From Symbiodinium natans (lineage: Eukaryota > Sar > Dinophyceae > Suessiales > Symbiodiniaceae): a DNA stretch of 64,000 bases. A program made the translations under genes and the position numbers. Below the pieces are notes generated by a model. It ran no database searches. It was not told the origin of the DNA and saw only the letters and a program-made list of their open reading frames with translations. Location: NCBI GenBank assembly GCA_905221605.1, contig CAJNDS010002615.1, forward strand, positions 1 to 64,000, written 5' to 3'. This document shows, piece by piece, positions 10,655-21,497 of the stretch (position 1 is its first letter; every line of letters begins with the position of its first letter).

Positions 10655-11935
10655 TTTGTTTAGGGGTTTAGGGGTTTAGGGATTTAGGGGCTTCGGGGTT
10701 TAGGGGTTAGGGCAATGAAGAATTAAAGAGGCTTAGGGTTTCGGATTATAGAGTTAGGGTTTTTGGGTCCTGAGTCGGGTTGGGTTTAGGGTTCAGGGGC
10801 TTGGGGCTAGAGTTTAGGGTTGAGGGTTTTCGAGGTGAGAGTGTGGGGTTGAGGGTTTGGGGTTTAGGATTATAGAGGTTTAGGGTTTAGGGTTTGGGGG
10901 TCATAGAGGTTCAGGGCTTGACAGTGCCCCTTTGTTGCCATTCGGATCTCCTGATCTGTGGTCGTGCCAGTCCGTCTCCATGTTCCGTTTTCGGCTTGCA
11001 CGAACCTCGGAAGAACGAACACATCGCCCCGAACTTTGCAAGTCCCTGAAAGTTTCAGGCTTCGTGAGGTATACCAGACCCTTGAGAACTGTATACATGA
11101 GTGATAGTTCCTGACCCAGTTCCATGCTGTTGGTACTTTTATCGATTTGCAAGGTTCGAGCGAAATCTGTCATGTTCCTTGCTTCATTCAGCAGAGGCAG
11201 ATTGTCCAGAACTCTGCCCACTGACAGATCGAGCCATGCCTCACAAAAGTACTTGTCAACACTACACCCTAAACAGCAGCAGAATCTCGGGTTGGCAAGT
11301 TGAGGTGCTTCAATGATCTTAGATGCTGGAGCTTAAGGCTCGACATCAGCCAAGTGCGCCCCGCTAGTTCCGAGAACCGAAAGAAACGCTGGAAAGGGTT
11401 TAGGGTGTAGAAGAACATGAAATGCTCCAGTCCCGCATCCACGACGGAGGAGCTGACATCGACGACCCCACGGCAGCCGGAAGCCACTCTGTCGCAGTAG
11501 GGATTTTTTGGCAACTTGGGCATCGCAAGGCGCGTTTGGTTGGGGGGTTTGCGAAGTAGGGTGGCCTGGCCGCTTGTGCCCGCGTCTCGATCCTGCCCTA
11601 ATTAAAGCAGACGAAGCAGGGAATTCCTTTTACCATGGGCCACGTTTTCCAGTACGCGGCCCGGCCGTGGATGGAGAGCCACAACTCACAACAGTGAGCC
11701 AATCAGCAGTTCTTCGTAGGGATTTCCGGAATGAGGTACCCGATATGATCCCGAAACCCTAAACCCTAAACCCTAAAAGGGGATATAAGGTACCTAGTTC
11801 CCTAAGGGAAGCCTGCCGTCCAGCGCCCTGGAAGTTCAACTCGGGACCTCGGCAGTTGAAGGTGCGGCTTGTGGTTTTGAGGGTCTTAGACTCAGGAGTT
11901 TAGGGTTTTAGGGTTTAGGATGGTGGTCCCCAGGC
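10655..11935. other. no confident gene
   Basis: 10660-10915 is G-rich telomere-like repeat. 10901-11221 holds an antisense open frame of 106 codons with ordinary composition (e.g. NEARNMTDFARTLQIDK) that I cannot assign; it may be chance. The rest is unremarkable. Confidence 0.4.
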
Positions 11936-13014
11936 ATGTCAGTCTTCAGACAGTGGTGGCCCCCAAAGAAGTCCACGCCACAAAATTTTGACAACCCTGG
12001 CATGCTGACGTCTCAGCAACCCCGCCGAAATGCCCTCGGAGAGCAGGTGCGTACCCATCGTTGCCATCATCTGCAGCTCCTGCGGCGGCAAGGCGGCCCA
12101 ATCCCAATCTGCATCAACCCCTCGTCACCGGACCCTACGCAAGTCACACAAGCATATTGTCGTTTGAGGCAGAGGATTGCCCTCTTTAGCACAGTTTCTT
12201 ATCCACTGAGAGGCCGGAGACCTGCAGCACCAGTGTGTCCTACGATGACACAAGCGGCTTGGTCGTCGAGCTGGGGTCCGATGATGTGGCCCAGATTCAG
12301 AATGGCATCCTAGTAGTGGCAAAGCGGGGTGAGCCGGTGTGGTTTGAGATCCTATCGTCAGACTCACTGCCGCAGCTGCCCGAGAACGTAGTGCCTCTCA
12401 GCCCCATTCTGAACATGCAGCCGGACGGGGCAAGCTTTGAGGATGCCCCTGTCCTCGTGGTCCTCCGCACCTGTGTCGGCACCAACAAGGCCTGGAGATC
12501 GGTGCCGCCTTGCGGCTGGGAGCCGATATCGGATGTCGAGTTCCATCCCGGTCACGCGGTGCTCCGCTTGACTCACTTCTGCTCTGTCTTCTGCGGGGAA
12601 GATGCTCCCAACTCCGAGCCGGCCAAACCCAAGCTGCTGAAAGTACTGGGCTTCCTCAATATGGAGACAAGGAGAGCCAAGTGTGCGGTGTTACATGCGA
12701 ACTGTCAAGCCTGCGAAGAGGACTTGGCAGATTGTCGGGAGGACCCTGACCTTCTGCAAAGCTTTGAGAGGTGTGACCCAAGTCACGTTGCTGGGAGGGA
12801 GAGCATCAGTTCGACCTTGACGATATCGCAGGAGCACGACGCGGAGACAATTCCATTGGTTTTCCTTCCAAGCATTACAAAGGCTTTTGCAGCAAATGGG
12901 ACGCACTTCGAGGTGAACATTGCACAAGCACGCCGCACATTTAGCGGCTTGGATGAGACTGGGAATTCTAGGGACCCCAGAGGCTGCCCTAGCACAAAGA
13001 GGGTCAGATACTGA
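11936..13014 (+). CDS. ZU5-like domain protein, two exons
   Basis: Exon 1, 11936-12046, starts with ATG and encodes 37 residues ending NALGEQ before a GT donor (GTGCGT). Exon 2, about 12211-13014, begins after a gAG acceptor in the same phase and runs to TGA, giving about 304 residues in all. Residues 50-150 resemble a ZU5 domain (ankyrin, UNC5, PIDD, NLRP1): LVVELGSDDVAQ, then LSPILNMQPDGASFEDAPVL, then VLRLTHFCSVFCG, where the family typically shows 'SPxxxxxPxGxxFxxPV' and 'xTHFSxF'. ZU5 domains mediate protein contacts and in some families self-cleave; the usual HFS cleavage triad appears here as HFC, so cleavage is uncertain. The C-terminal half has many Cys (CAVLHANCQACEEDLADC). Start and exon limits are by eye. 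Confidence 0.55.
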
Positions 13015-15023
13015 ACCCTAAACCCTAAACCCTACACCCCACACCCAGGCTTTCAAGCACCTTCTCGGCCACCGCCACCAGGGTGGTCCTCGGTGCAATG
13101 GATTTCAGTATGTTTTCTTACTTAGCCAACAGTTGAACTTTAGACTTTTTGGGTTTCCTATTGTTAGTAGGAACGAAAAAGTTAACCTTTTTCCCTTGGC
13201 TATAGGAGAAGTAAGTTTTGGACCTTGCTTTAGCTGCCCGCGAGTTCACTGCTAGCTTGCAATACTAGGTCTAAGACCCTAGACCTAGTTCTCGAACCCT
13301 AAATCAATCTCATGGGATGTCTGTCCCGAAACTCTGGACCCAGGATTTTGGTGCTAGGGTTTATAGGGTTTAGAGAGTTTAGTGTTTAGGGCTATTCATT
13401 GCGTCTAGGGTTTCGGGTGTAAGGTTTGGGGGGGGGGGGGGGGGGGGGGGGGTTATATGCGTATGTAGGGTTCTAGGGTTTTTGTACAAGAGCCCATAGA
13501 CCCTACACACCCTATGAACCCTACAAACCCAGAAAGCCAATGAACCCACAAAACCCCTGTAAACCTCATACACCCTATGACGCTGCAACCTCTGTGAAAG
13601 CTATAAGGTGTATATGCTAAACTCCCCAAAGCCCTAAACCCCATAAACCCTGTAAACCCTGTAACCCTAAACCCTAAACACCAAACCCTAAACCCTACCC
13701 AAAGTATAAACCCCGTAAACCCTGTAACCCTCAAGCTCCTCAAGCCCATGCCTTGCCAGCTCAGGCACCTGCAGTTTCCCTCCGGAAGCAGCCGGGCGGT
13801 CGGGAGCTCGAGTTCACATATAGCAGCTTAGGGTTAGGGTTTAGGGTCCAGGGTTTAGGGCTGAGGGTTTATAGGGCTTAGGGTTTAGGATTTAGGGCTG
13901 CAGAATCGCATGCGCATAGAGTGGACTTTTGTTTTGATTTGGACCTCAAAGTCGTAGGCCGGCCCAGATGCGTAGCCAAGGCAGATCTACGCAAACCCAA
14001 CTTAAACGAGCAATGGAGCGCAGCTTCTCTTGCCTGTACATTATTATATATATATATATATATATAGATATTTCTCCATATATATATATACACTCACCCA
14101 AGTTCTGGTTTGCCCTCCGGAACTTGCCTGTTCAACACCAGTCATGTTGCAGGACGCCTTCACTGTGGCACGTGTGCTCTGAATCCATGATGGGATCCAC
14201 GGCGTAACATAAGCTGCCATATGAGGAAACCATGTCAGTTGTTTCTTTACTATTCTCATAGCTACAACATGTACGTTATCCATACACATATATATATACA
14301 CACACACCTAGATTATGGTTTGCTCTCCGCTGAAACCCATGGAAGGTGCACAGGGTGCTGCCGAGCGCAGGGCAGCCTCTGGGTGAAAGCACTCAGCTAG
14401 ACACAGGAGCCGCCGTGGTGGATTGTTCAGAGATTTCTATGATGATTGAAGCGTGTAAAATGCCTTCAGAGAACTTTATGACGGTTCTCGAAAGGGCAAC
14501 AGTTTGAAGAACAGTATAAGAGCCTTGTTGCGGGGTGTAACAGCCTTAAGGGGCGGTCAAGAAGGCGTCCAATGGGGCTTGAGAGGTGTCAGAGAGGCTT
14601 CGTCGGCGTTTATGAGGGTGCTCGAAAGAGGAGTCATATGGAGTCATGCTTGGCAGGCACAAGGCCGAGGACACTGATCCCCATGTGCAACTCCGACCTA
14701 CTACTGTTATGGCTGCTGGCCACTAGTAGTAGTGCCTTTGAGTGTTGTGTTACGGCCGGCCCCCGTACTGCGGCGGCCCCTGACCGCATGTATATGTACA
14801 GATGACACTGCCATTCTGCCTGGCATTCCGTTCAGCTCAATGCTTCATCATGCCTCCTCACAGCTGCAACGTGTCCCCCCTTGGCATTTTCCGACTCGTA
14901 TTCTGATCCTTGTGACTAAGCCCCCCCCCCCCACCCCCAACTCTTGGTACAACCGCCCAAGACCTCTCAACAAGGGCAAAGTCTGGTTTCCCCCGTATCT
15001 GTAGTTGAATTTTGTACACACAG
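13015..15023. other. intergenic or intronic repeats
   Basis: Contains short CCCTAAA tracts (13012-13035, 13500-13735), a 25-base G run at 13428-13452, TTTAGGG variants at 13830-13890, (TA)n tracts at 14042-14090 and 14286-14298, and a C run near 14922. No gene recognised. Confidence 0.5.
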
Positions 15024-15175
15024 AAAAAGCTAGAGCTCTTCCAAATTCCACAAGCCGTCCATGTTTATCAGCCGGCTGGAAATGAGATTTCGCTCCGGAT
15101 TGTGGCGCGATCGGTCGCAGGACAACTGAGCACCACTGAGCTGGACAGTCGGCAGTTTCAGCGGACAGCCGCTGG
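15024..15175 (+). other. candidate exon, unknown protein
   Basis: After a cacacAG acceptor an open frame reads KKLELFQIPQAVHVYQPAGN and further on ISLRIVARSVAGQL, ending at a possible GT donor (GTGCGA). TTTAGGG repeats follow from 15188. Composition is ordinary protein; no family recognised. Confidence 0.4.
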
Positions 15176-15456
15176 GTGCGACTCAGGGCTGGGGGCGGGG
15201 TTAGGGTTCAGGGTTTAGGGTTTACGGTTAGGGTTTAGGGTTAAGGTTTAGGGCTAAGGTTTAGTGTTTAGGGTTTAGGAGGGCCTTTTATCCAGTGAGG
15301 ATTGGACCTTCGGGCCCCCAAAGCAGTGCAGAGTGGAGAACCCGGAAAAACAAAACCTTTTCTTCCTGTGGTTATTGATCAGATGCCTCTCAGCACGTAC
15401 ATTTTTGCTTGTGTGTTTTTGATGGCGCTACAGTGCTTTCTCTCAAAGGGGCGCGT

Positions 15457-15482
15457 GCGCGTGTGTGTGTGTGTGTGTGTGG
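15457..15482 (+). repeat. GT microsatellite
   Basis: Simple (GT)n run after GCGCGTGCGC. Confidence 0.9.
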
Positions 15483-15499
15483 GGTAAGTTCATAGCAAC

Positions 15500-16566
15500 C
15501 TGCATTGCGACATATGCTCTGTACCGACGTGGCAGGTTTCGACTTACTGAACGTTCGGTGGAGTGGTGTGCTTCAGCACCGCGAGCGAGCTCAACACTGA
15601 CAATGATAGGGTGTCATAGTGGGAAAACAGCTAGTTGCCCAGCAAACTATGTAGGAAATAGAGATAGTCCTATTCACATATGTGCATACCGATAAGTATG
15701 GAGGTAGTAGAGGCCTTCGCTCAACAACTATCGATTTAACAGAGATCTAACACATCCAAGGGAGTTGAAGCAAATATAAAGACCCAAAAAGAACGAAAAA
15801 CAAACCTACAGAAAACCTCGCCCAGTTGAACGCCTGTGCAGCACTCGATCTCTTTAGGCGCAGAACTATCCACAGCGTGTCGTCCAGGTTGCCGTGGCCT
15901 TACACTGGCACATGTCCCCCTGAACATCAAGCCCTAAACCTGTAAACCTGAGTCCTAAGCCCAATTTAACTCTGCAGGCGGTAGCTTTACATAGATGCGG
16001 CTGTAAAGTCTACGTGCTGTCTGCTGTGTTCGCGCCCACTAGCGTGATGGAGCCTGAAGCCCTGCACCCCCCAACAATCAGCCATTAATCCCCGTCCTTC
16101 GTAGGAACATGCAGAACATGACCTCCTGATGCTGTCAACCCTGAGTTTCAGCATGATTCAAGAAGTTAACGAGCAACCCTACATTGATGCAGCTGAGGGC
16201 TTGCTTGTACCTGAAGCATAAGTCGACACGAGGACCAAGGCTTCATTCGATCGCCATTCCTCTTCCGCCAAAAATCCTCCAACCATCAAGCATTGGGCCC
16301 TCAAGCCTGACCCGTGCAGTTGAACCTTTGAACTAGCCCCGAGCACTTTGTCTGTCTTCCGCTTCCACTCTCGACAGTGCCCCTATACTTGTAGCCATAC
16401 TCCTAATCCTAAACCCTATAGCCTAAACCCTCAAACCTAATCTCAGCAACCCTAAGCTTGCCTCGCTTGGCTGTACTTCCCCCATCAAACGACCGAAATG
16501 ATGTTGAATGTGTTGACCTGAAAGCTGAGTTTAATTTGCATCTCGCACCCATTCCTCTTTTTCCAG
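15500..16566. other. unassigned sequence
   Basis: Ordinary-complexity sequence with only scattered CCCTAAA units (15930-15955, 16400-16440). No exon I can support. Confidence 0.4.
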
Positions 16567-16861
16567 GGAAAGTATGAACCAAAAGAGTCTTGCAGTGGAA
16601 AATGGTTTTGTGATGGGTTGGAGAAAGTGAAAACCGGTGCCACGTGCCAGAACTTGCTTTTTTATTCTGAACCGTTCTTTGGTCAGCAGAAAGCCAAGTT
16701 GTGCACCTTCCTTTCTACCTCAAAAGGGCACAGCTACCTCCTTCCGACACCCATGAGGAGTCGCTCGCAGGAGGCTACAACTGAGGTTACCCAAAACCCT
16801 TATCCTGAGTCGCTGCTGAACAGTCAGTTTTCGAGCTTAGGTTCAGAACTGCATGCTTCAG
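16567..16861 (+). CDS. candidate exon, Cys-containing unknown protein
   Basis: A good acceptor (ctctttttccAG) opens a 98-codon frame: GKYEPKESCSGKWFCDGLEK, then TGATCQNLLFYSEPFFGQQ, ending at CAG before GTAAGC, one of the best donor matches in the window. The first half has paired Cys as in small disulphide-rich domains; the second half is Ser-rich. No family recognised. The last ~100 bp, including the donor, are repeated immediately downstream. Confidence 0.45.
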
Positions 16862-17007
16862 GTAAGCTACTACCCTGCTCCACCGCCTTCACGACACCAG
16901 GCAAGGCATCCTGAGTCGCTGCTGAACAGTTACTTTTCGAACTTGGGTTCAGAGCTGCATGCGCCAGGTAAGCTACTACCATGCTCCACAGCCTTCACGA
17001 CAGGCCT
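16801..17007 (+). repeat. tandem duplication of exon end plus donor
   Basis: The sequence from tcctgagtcgctgctgaaca at about 16803 through caggtaagctactacc is repeated with few changes from about 16909. Each copy ends with its own CAG-GTAAGC donor. It could allow two alternative 3' ends of the exon. Confidence 0.8.
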
Positions 17008-17104
17008 AGGGTTTAGGGTTTAGGGTTTAGGGTTGAGGGTTGTGGGTTGTGGGTTGAGGGTTGAGGGTTGAGGGTTTAGGGTTTGGAGTTGAGGGGCACC
17101 CGCG

Positions 17105-17310
17105 CGCCCCGGAGCAACAGCAAGAGCAACACCAACCAAGAACTACAAGAACAACACCCACGACGACGACGGCGGCGGCAGCAGCAGCAACAACAGCAGC
17201 AAGAGCAACAGCAACAACAAGAACAACAACAAGAACAACAACAAGAACAACAACAAGAACAACAACAAGAACAACAACAAGAACAACAACAATAATCATA
17301 GCAACAACAG
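17105..17310 (+). repeat. CAA/CAG-type simple repeat
   Basis: Long run of CAACAAGAA and CAGCAG units with an ACG/GCG block. The open frames on both strands (poly-Q, poly-V, poly-C) are products of the repeat. Confidence 0.9.
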
Positions 17311-17389
17311 CAACAAGAGCACAGGAGCCACTGGAGAGGACGGACTGTAGGCTTGAACTGCTCTCTTATCCCCTGTCCCGTCTGCTCCT

Positions 17390-18140
17390 CACTCCTTCGC
17401 GCGCGCGCGCGCGCGCCCGCGCGCGCAAGCCGGCATGATAGCGCGCGCACGCGAGGCGCGGGTTTCGTTCTGCATGTGGCCATGCTTCCCTGGCTGCGTT
17501 GTACAAGGCCCTGCCGCGGCCCTCAGCCAGCCCCTCTTCCCGAAACGCCGCTGATGCTCATGATGCTCATCGGGGCCCCCCAAAAGCATCCTTTTTCAGG
17601 TCGAAAAAAAGCTCAAAATCATTGGTATGGGCGGCGTTTCCTGCTTTGGAGTGCTTTTGAAGGTGCTCTCGCGTCCCCGCCCCGATCCGGCCCGGTCCGG
17701 AAGGGCCCCGGGAGGCCGCGGAGGTCCCATGATGCCCTCCGCGGGTGGGGTCGGCCTGGCGGGCACACAGAGGGGCGTTGCCCGATTCAAGAGCCCCGGC
17801 TTGAACTACCCTTCAGTGTCTCGGAGCAGGAAGGTTGGGGGGACGGTAGTGGGTCCGGCAGAGCGGGCGGCTTTTACGGGTTGTGCCAGAACAAGGTTTG
17901 GGGGGGTTTCGGGTAAAGCCCCAGATGCCCACCCAGCTCCCATGGTCCTTGAAGTCGCACGGTGCGGGCTGCGGGGGCCTCCACGGAAAAGCTGCCGGGG
18001 TACCCGTGTTTTGGGGGTGGGAGGTTGGACCTCGCGGACTACACTGAGATTTGGGTTCAGAGTACCCTGAACCTCCAAACGCTGGTGTAGAACTCTGAAA
18101 GAGTTGAACCGTGGCCGAGCGATTGATGTCCTTGCTGTTC
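17390..18140. other. GC-rich stretch, open frames but no recognised gene
   Basis: Starts with a (GC)n run (17398-17425). Overlapping long frames on both strands follow from high GC; none resembles a known protein. The fragment agtaccctgaacctccaa at 18061 matches the right end of TIR family 1. Confidence 0.4.
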
Positions 18141-18149
18141 TACGGATGT

Positions 18150-18242
18150 GGGTAATTCTCTAAGTTAGGGTCCCTTTTGCTGATTTTAAGGGTGCCGTAC
18201 TACAAAGGGACCCAAAAAGGGACCTAATTTAGAAAACTGCCC
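18150..18242. mobile_element. TIR element, family 3 copy 1, with ATGT duplication
   Basis: 93 bp; left GGGTAATTCTCTAAGTTAGG and right CCTAATTTAGAAAACTGCCC are inverted repeats, continued inward by GGTCCCTTTT/AAAAGGGACC. It is bracketed by ATGT at 18146-18149 and 18243-18246. A relative lies at 32994-33087. Confidence 0.75.
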
Positions 18243-18416
18243 ATGTGCTAGTCTGTGCTCGTAGTTAGTTCCGTGCCAGCGGGTTACTGTCGCAAGTCCA
18301 CAACCCATGTGAGTTGCAGCGGTGGTTTCCGGTACGGGTGGTGGAAGAGGTAGAGATTGAAAGCTACTGGGGAACCATAACAGCGGTCAGTTGTTGCTAA
18401 CGTTATCATTAGTATT

Positions 18417-18468
18417 CGTGGTGGTGGTGGTGATGGTACTTCTGGTAGTGGTAGTAGAGGGAAGCGTC

Positions 18469-18514
<46 letters not shown>

Positions 18515-18562
18515 CAGCAGCAGCAGCAGTAGTAGTAGTAGCAGCAGCAGCAGTTGCGCTAG
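18417..18562 (+). repeat. GTG/GTA/GCA microsatellite
   Basis: Consecutive blocks of (GTG), (GTA) and (GCA) triplets. Confidence 0.9.
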
Positions 18563-18807
18563 CAGTAGTCGTTTCTAATATTGCTGCGAAGTAGGGGCAG
18601 GAGGGGTAGTGGGGGTAGTTAAAGTTTTGCAGTTTCGTGGGCTTGCAAGAGTGAGTAGAAAGGGAGAGAAGAAGTTGCGCAAGCAGCTAGGAAGTCATCG
18701 TGTTGAGGGGGCGGGGGGGGGGGCAGCAGCTTCTACGTGGAAAGTTGAGGCGCGGGGATGTGAGGTGTTTATGGCTCCGTACATTGACGTACCCCTGCAT
18801 CTGCCAG

Positions 18808-19484
18808 GCGAAGCCAATCGAGCAGAGGACGCACTTGATGTTCTCTGGGCGCTTCAATGATGATGCCAAGCTCACGTACATGAAGTCAGTTCGGGAGTTC
18901 CTGGATGCTGAAGGCGTGCCAACATACATGGTCGAGCCAACAGGTGGTGGAGATTCCTTCGGGGACAAGACTGTAGACGGTTTGCATCGCGCGAAGGCTT
19001 TGCTGGTGTTTGGCACAGAAGACTATGGAGCCAAGACTGGGGCGCAATATGAAACCTTTCGCGAGCTCGAGTACGCCCATCAGAACGAACTAATGATCAT
19101 CCCACTGAAGTTGGGCCAAACATATCCACCCCGACCAGACGGTGACACTGGTCCTGGTGGGAGTTGCCAAAAGTAGGATTCCTAAGCCCTGTGTTTTCCG
19201 CGCCCTTGCGTGCATGAACCTTTGATCTCGAACATTCCAGCCAAAACCCTGGCAGGCAATACTGGCTGGTTCTTAGTAGGGAATGAGGGAATTCGGGCCG
19301 TGCATATACCCTTTAAGGGATTATAGTAGTGGGCCATCTTTCCGTCATTCCGTACTCAGAACCAGGGGGAATGGCAATCTTGGCGCATGATCCAGGTACC
19401 ATGCAAAATGGATTCGTCCTCAAGCGGGACATTGTCTTCATCGAGGACATTGGCCTGCAGGATCCTCGGAGAGTGGCCGAAAAG
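18808..19484 (+). CDS. TIR-like domain, two exons
   Basis: Exon 18808 to about 19141 follows a ctgccAG acceptor and reads THLMFSGRFNDD, then VREFLDAEGVPTYMVEPTGG, then AKALLVFGTEDYGAKTGAQY, then TFRELEYAHQNELMIIPLKL. This matches the TIR pattern: a first strand, a loop after the second helix, a conserved 'YGxxTxxxYETFxELxYA' helix carrying the Glu that is catalytic in NADase TIRs, and a 'IIPLKL' strand. The second exon, about 19360-19484, reads TMQNGFVLKRDIVFIEDIG and ends VAEK before a GT donor (GTGAGC), agreeing with the C-terminal part of algal TIR domains. Whether it scaffolds or cleaves NAD+ cannot be told. The rest of the protein is not identified; upstream is microsatellite, downstream are TMEM144-like exons. 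Confidence 0.6.
19266..19365. mobile_element. TIR/MITE-like element, family 2 copy B
   Basis: Left CTGGTTCTTAGTAGGGAATG and right CATTCCGTACTCAGAACCAG are inverted. It lies in the intron between the two TIR-domain exons, and its right end carries the probable splice acceptor (ctcAG at 19358-19359 or ccAG at 19364-19365). Confidence 0.65.
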
Positions 19485-19649
19485 GTGAGCAACTTGCCCT
19501 GCCAACAGATGAACTTTAATCTTTTCGGGCTTCCCTTACTTCGGTAGGACGAATCAAGAAGGTTCAGCTTTGTCCTTCCTTATCTTGGTAGAATAATACA
19601 AGCTTCACTTTTTTTGCATTCCTTGGTTATTGAAGAAGCAAGGCAAGAC

Positions 19650-19942
19650 ATGGCGGGCCAAATATGGCCGCCGGGGCTCATGATGGCCAAGTTCGAACCT
19701 TGGGCCGCCTTTGGAGGGGCCATCTGGATGGTTGGGAACCTCATGTGCCCTTACATCATCAAGCTGTTTCTAGGCATCGGTTTATGGGCCATCGGGGATA
19801 TTTTTCTTTTCGATGTCCCTTAGTGTTTTTTGTTAGTGTGGAGCCCTGAAGATAAGTGATTTTGGGGACCTGTTGAAAGCCAAACCTAGGATTGGCATGG
19901 GCCTGGGACTCACCGTCTGGGACTTGAGCAACATGATCATGG
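19650..19942 (+). CDS. TMEM144-like membrane protein, two exons
   Basis: Exon from about 19650 to 19762 reads EPWAAFGGAIWMVGNLMCPY then IIK; a GC donor (GCTGTT) splits the Lys codon. Exon 19890-19942 (acceptor cctAG) continues IGMGLGLTVWDLSNMIMG before a possible GC donor. TMEM144 family transporters show 'P-x-A-x-x-G-G-x-x-W-x-x-G-N' then 'IxxxGLGxGxxxWxxxNxxMGW', so this is two adjacent transmembrane helices of that family. Other exons are not found. It directly follows the TIR exons on the same strand; whether they belong to one transcript is unknown. Confidence 0.5.
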
Positions 19943-21245
19943 GCTGCTAGGATGCCCAGGAGGTTTATGGGGTTTGAAAGGGTTTATGGGGTTTATAGGG
20001 TTTGTAGGGCTTATGAGGTACGTAGTTTAAAAGGGTTTATAGGGTTTAAAAGGGTTTGTGGGGTTTATAGGGTTTGTAGGGCTTCTAAAAGGGTTTATCG
20101 GGTTTGTAGGCCTTATGGGGTACATACGGTTTGAACGGGTTTAGGGTTTACGGGGGCAGGGTTTATCGGGTGTACAGGGTTTATGGGTTTACAGCGATTA
20201 GGGGCTCTATAGGGTGTATAGGGTCATTCGAACCGAAAAGAGATACGCCCTGCAATCATTCCTGGTCTTGCCCTTTCTTGCCAGCTGTGTAGAAGTGAGA
20301 TCTGGCAATCCGGCAGTTTTCGTTTCACCCCCTAGTCCCGAAGTACCCCCCTATTTAGGGTTAGGGGTTTAGGGTTTAAGGTTTAGGGCCACCGCCCTAA
20401 ACGCAAAACCCTCACGATTGCTCGGATTCACGGCCGTGAGTTCACAAAGAGCATCCAGGGTTGGGTTTAGGGCGGTAGTGAGGGTTTGGACGGTAAGGTT
20501 TCGGGTGTTCAGCGCGTTTAAATTTTGGGTTTAGGATATCTGGGGTTTATTTAGGTTGAGAGTTCTGGTGGGTAGGGGTTCTGGGTTCTGGGGTTTGGGC
20601 TCTTGCAATTTGCTGGTAAGCATCATGCAGGACACTGACGGAATACAGCTCGAGTATAAACTACACAAAAATACAGATTCTGATTGAATACCCTCTAGAT
20701 TAGAGACCCGCCAACGGGTAGAATGTAGAGAAAGGGTCAGTTCCCGTATGCAATCTGCTTCCGGGGCCCCGCTGGTTGAGTGCTTTGTTGGCAAATGCTG
20801 CCATGCTATGTGTAGGATTCGGTTGAGGCTTTGCAGAAGCTGACGGCTTTACCCATCTTCACCACGCTGAACACTTGAAACTTAGTTCGAGGTCCATAGG
20901 CAGCGCTTGCAAGATGAGGCCTAATCTCAGGATCGTTCCGGCTGATTGCCCACTGAGGAAGTACGCGGCAGCATTGAAACGCATCAAACATGCAGCACTT
21001 TAGGGTTTAGGGTTAGGTTTTAAGGTTTTAGGGTTTAGGGTTTAGGGTTTTAGGGTTTTAGGGTTCTAGGGGTTTGAAGGTTTTCGGTTTTTAGGGTTTT
21101 GAGGTTTTAGGGTTTAGGGTTTTTAGGGTTCTAGGGGTCAGGCTTTGCAAGAACCAGCTCCGATTGGCGCTTCCTTGCGGCTCATTCTTGCCAAGACCTT
21201 CGTCAGATTGCACTGTCCACCCCTAAATCGACCTTGCGGTTCCTA
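19943..21245. other. G-rich repeat tracts, no gene recognised
   Basis: 19955-20240 is a tract of GGGTTTATA/GGGTTTGTA variants; 20350-20390 and 21000-21140 are TTTAGGG variants. An antisense open frame at 20806-20991 is unassigned. Confidence 0.5.
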
Positions 21246-21315
21246 GGGTAAGGGGTATATAAGGGTTTCCCCATCAAGGGCCCACACCAAGGGACCACAC
21301 AACTACCCTAAGACT
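21246..21315. repeat. dispersed TATATAAGGG element, copy A
   Basis: Shares GGTATATAAGGG...AAGGGCCCA...AAGGGACCA...AACTACCCTAAGA with copies at 29371-29440, 44716-44790 and 61797-61859. Confidence 0.65.
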
Positions 21316-21401
21316 ATGCGAGTCGGCAGGACCCTACCTAAACCCCCAAACCCTAAACCCTAACTACTAACTAAACCCTAAATCCTAAACCCTAGGCCCA
21401 G

Positions 21402-21497
21402 GTCTGTGAGATGTCGCCGCAACTGCCATGCCAGCGTGCTGCTGTCCAGGCGCAGCACCATGTTGCTCAGGCTGAGGGAAGTCCAAGTGATCTTGGG
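21402..21497. other. candidate exon between C and G arrays
   Basis: A unique piece between CCCTAAA units (21335-21395, ending ggcccAG) and TTTAGGG-like units (from 21505). Both strands stay open; the + frame reads VCEMSPQLPCQRAAVQAQ. No family recognised. Confidence 0.25.

Noticed and set aside
17027-17483. Poly-V, poly-C and poly-Q open frames
   Set aside because: Products of the CAA/CAG repeat on both strands.
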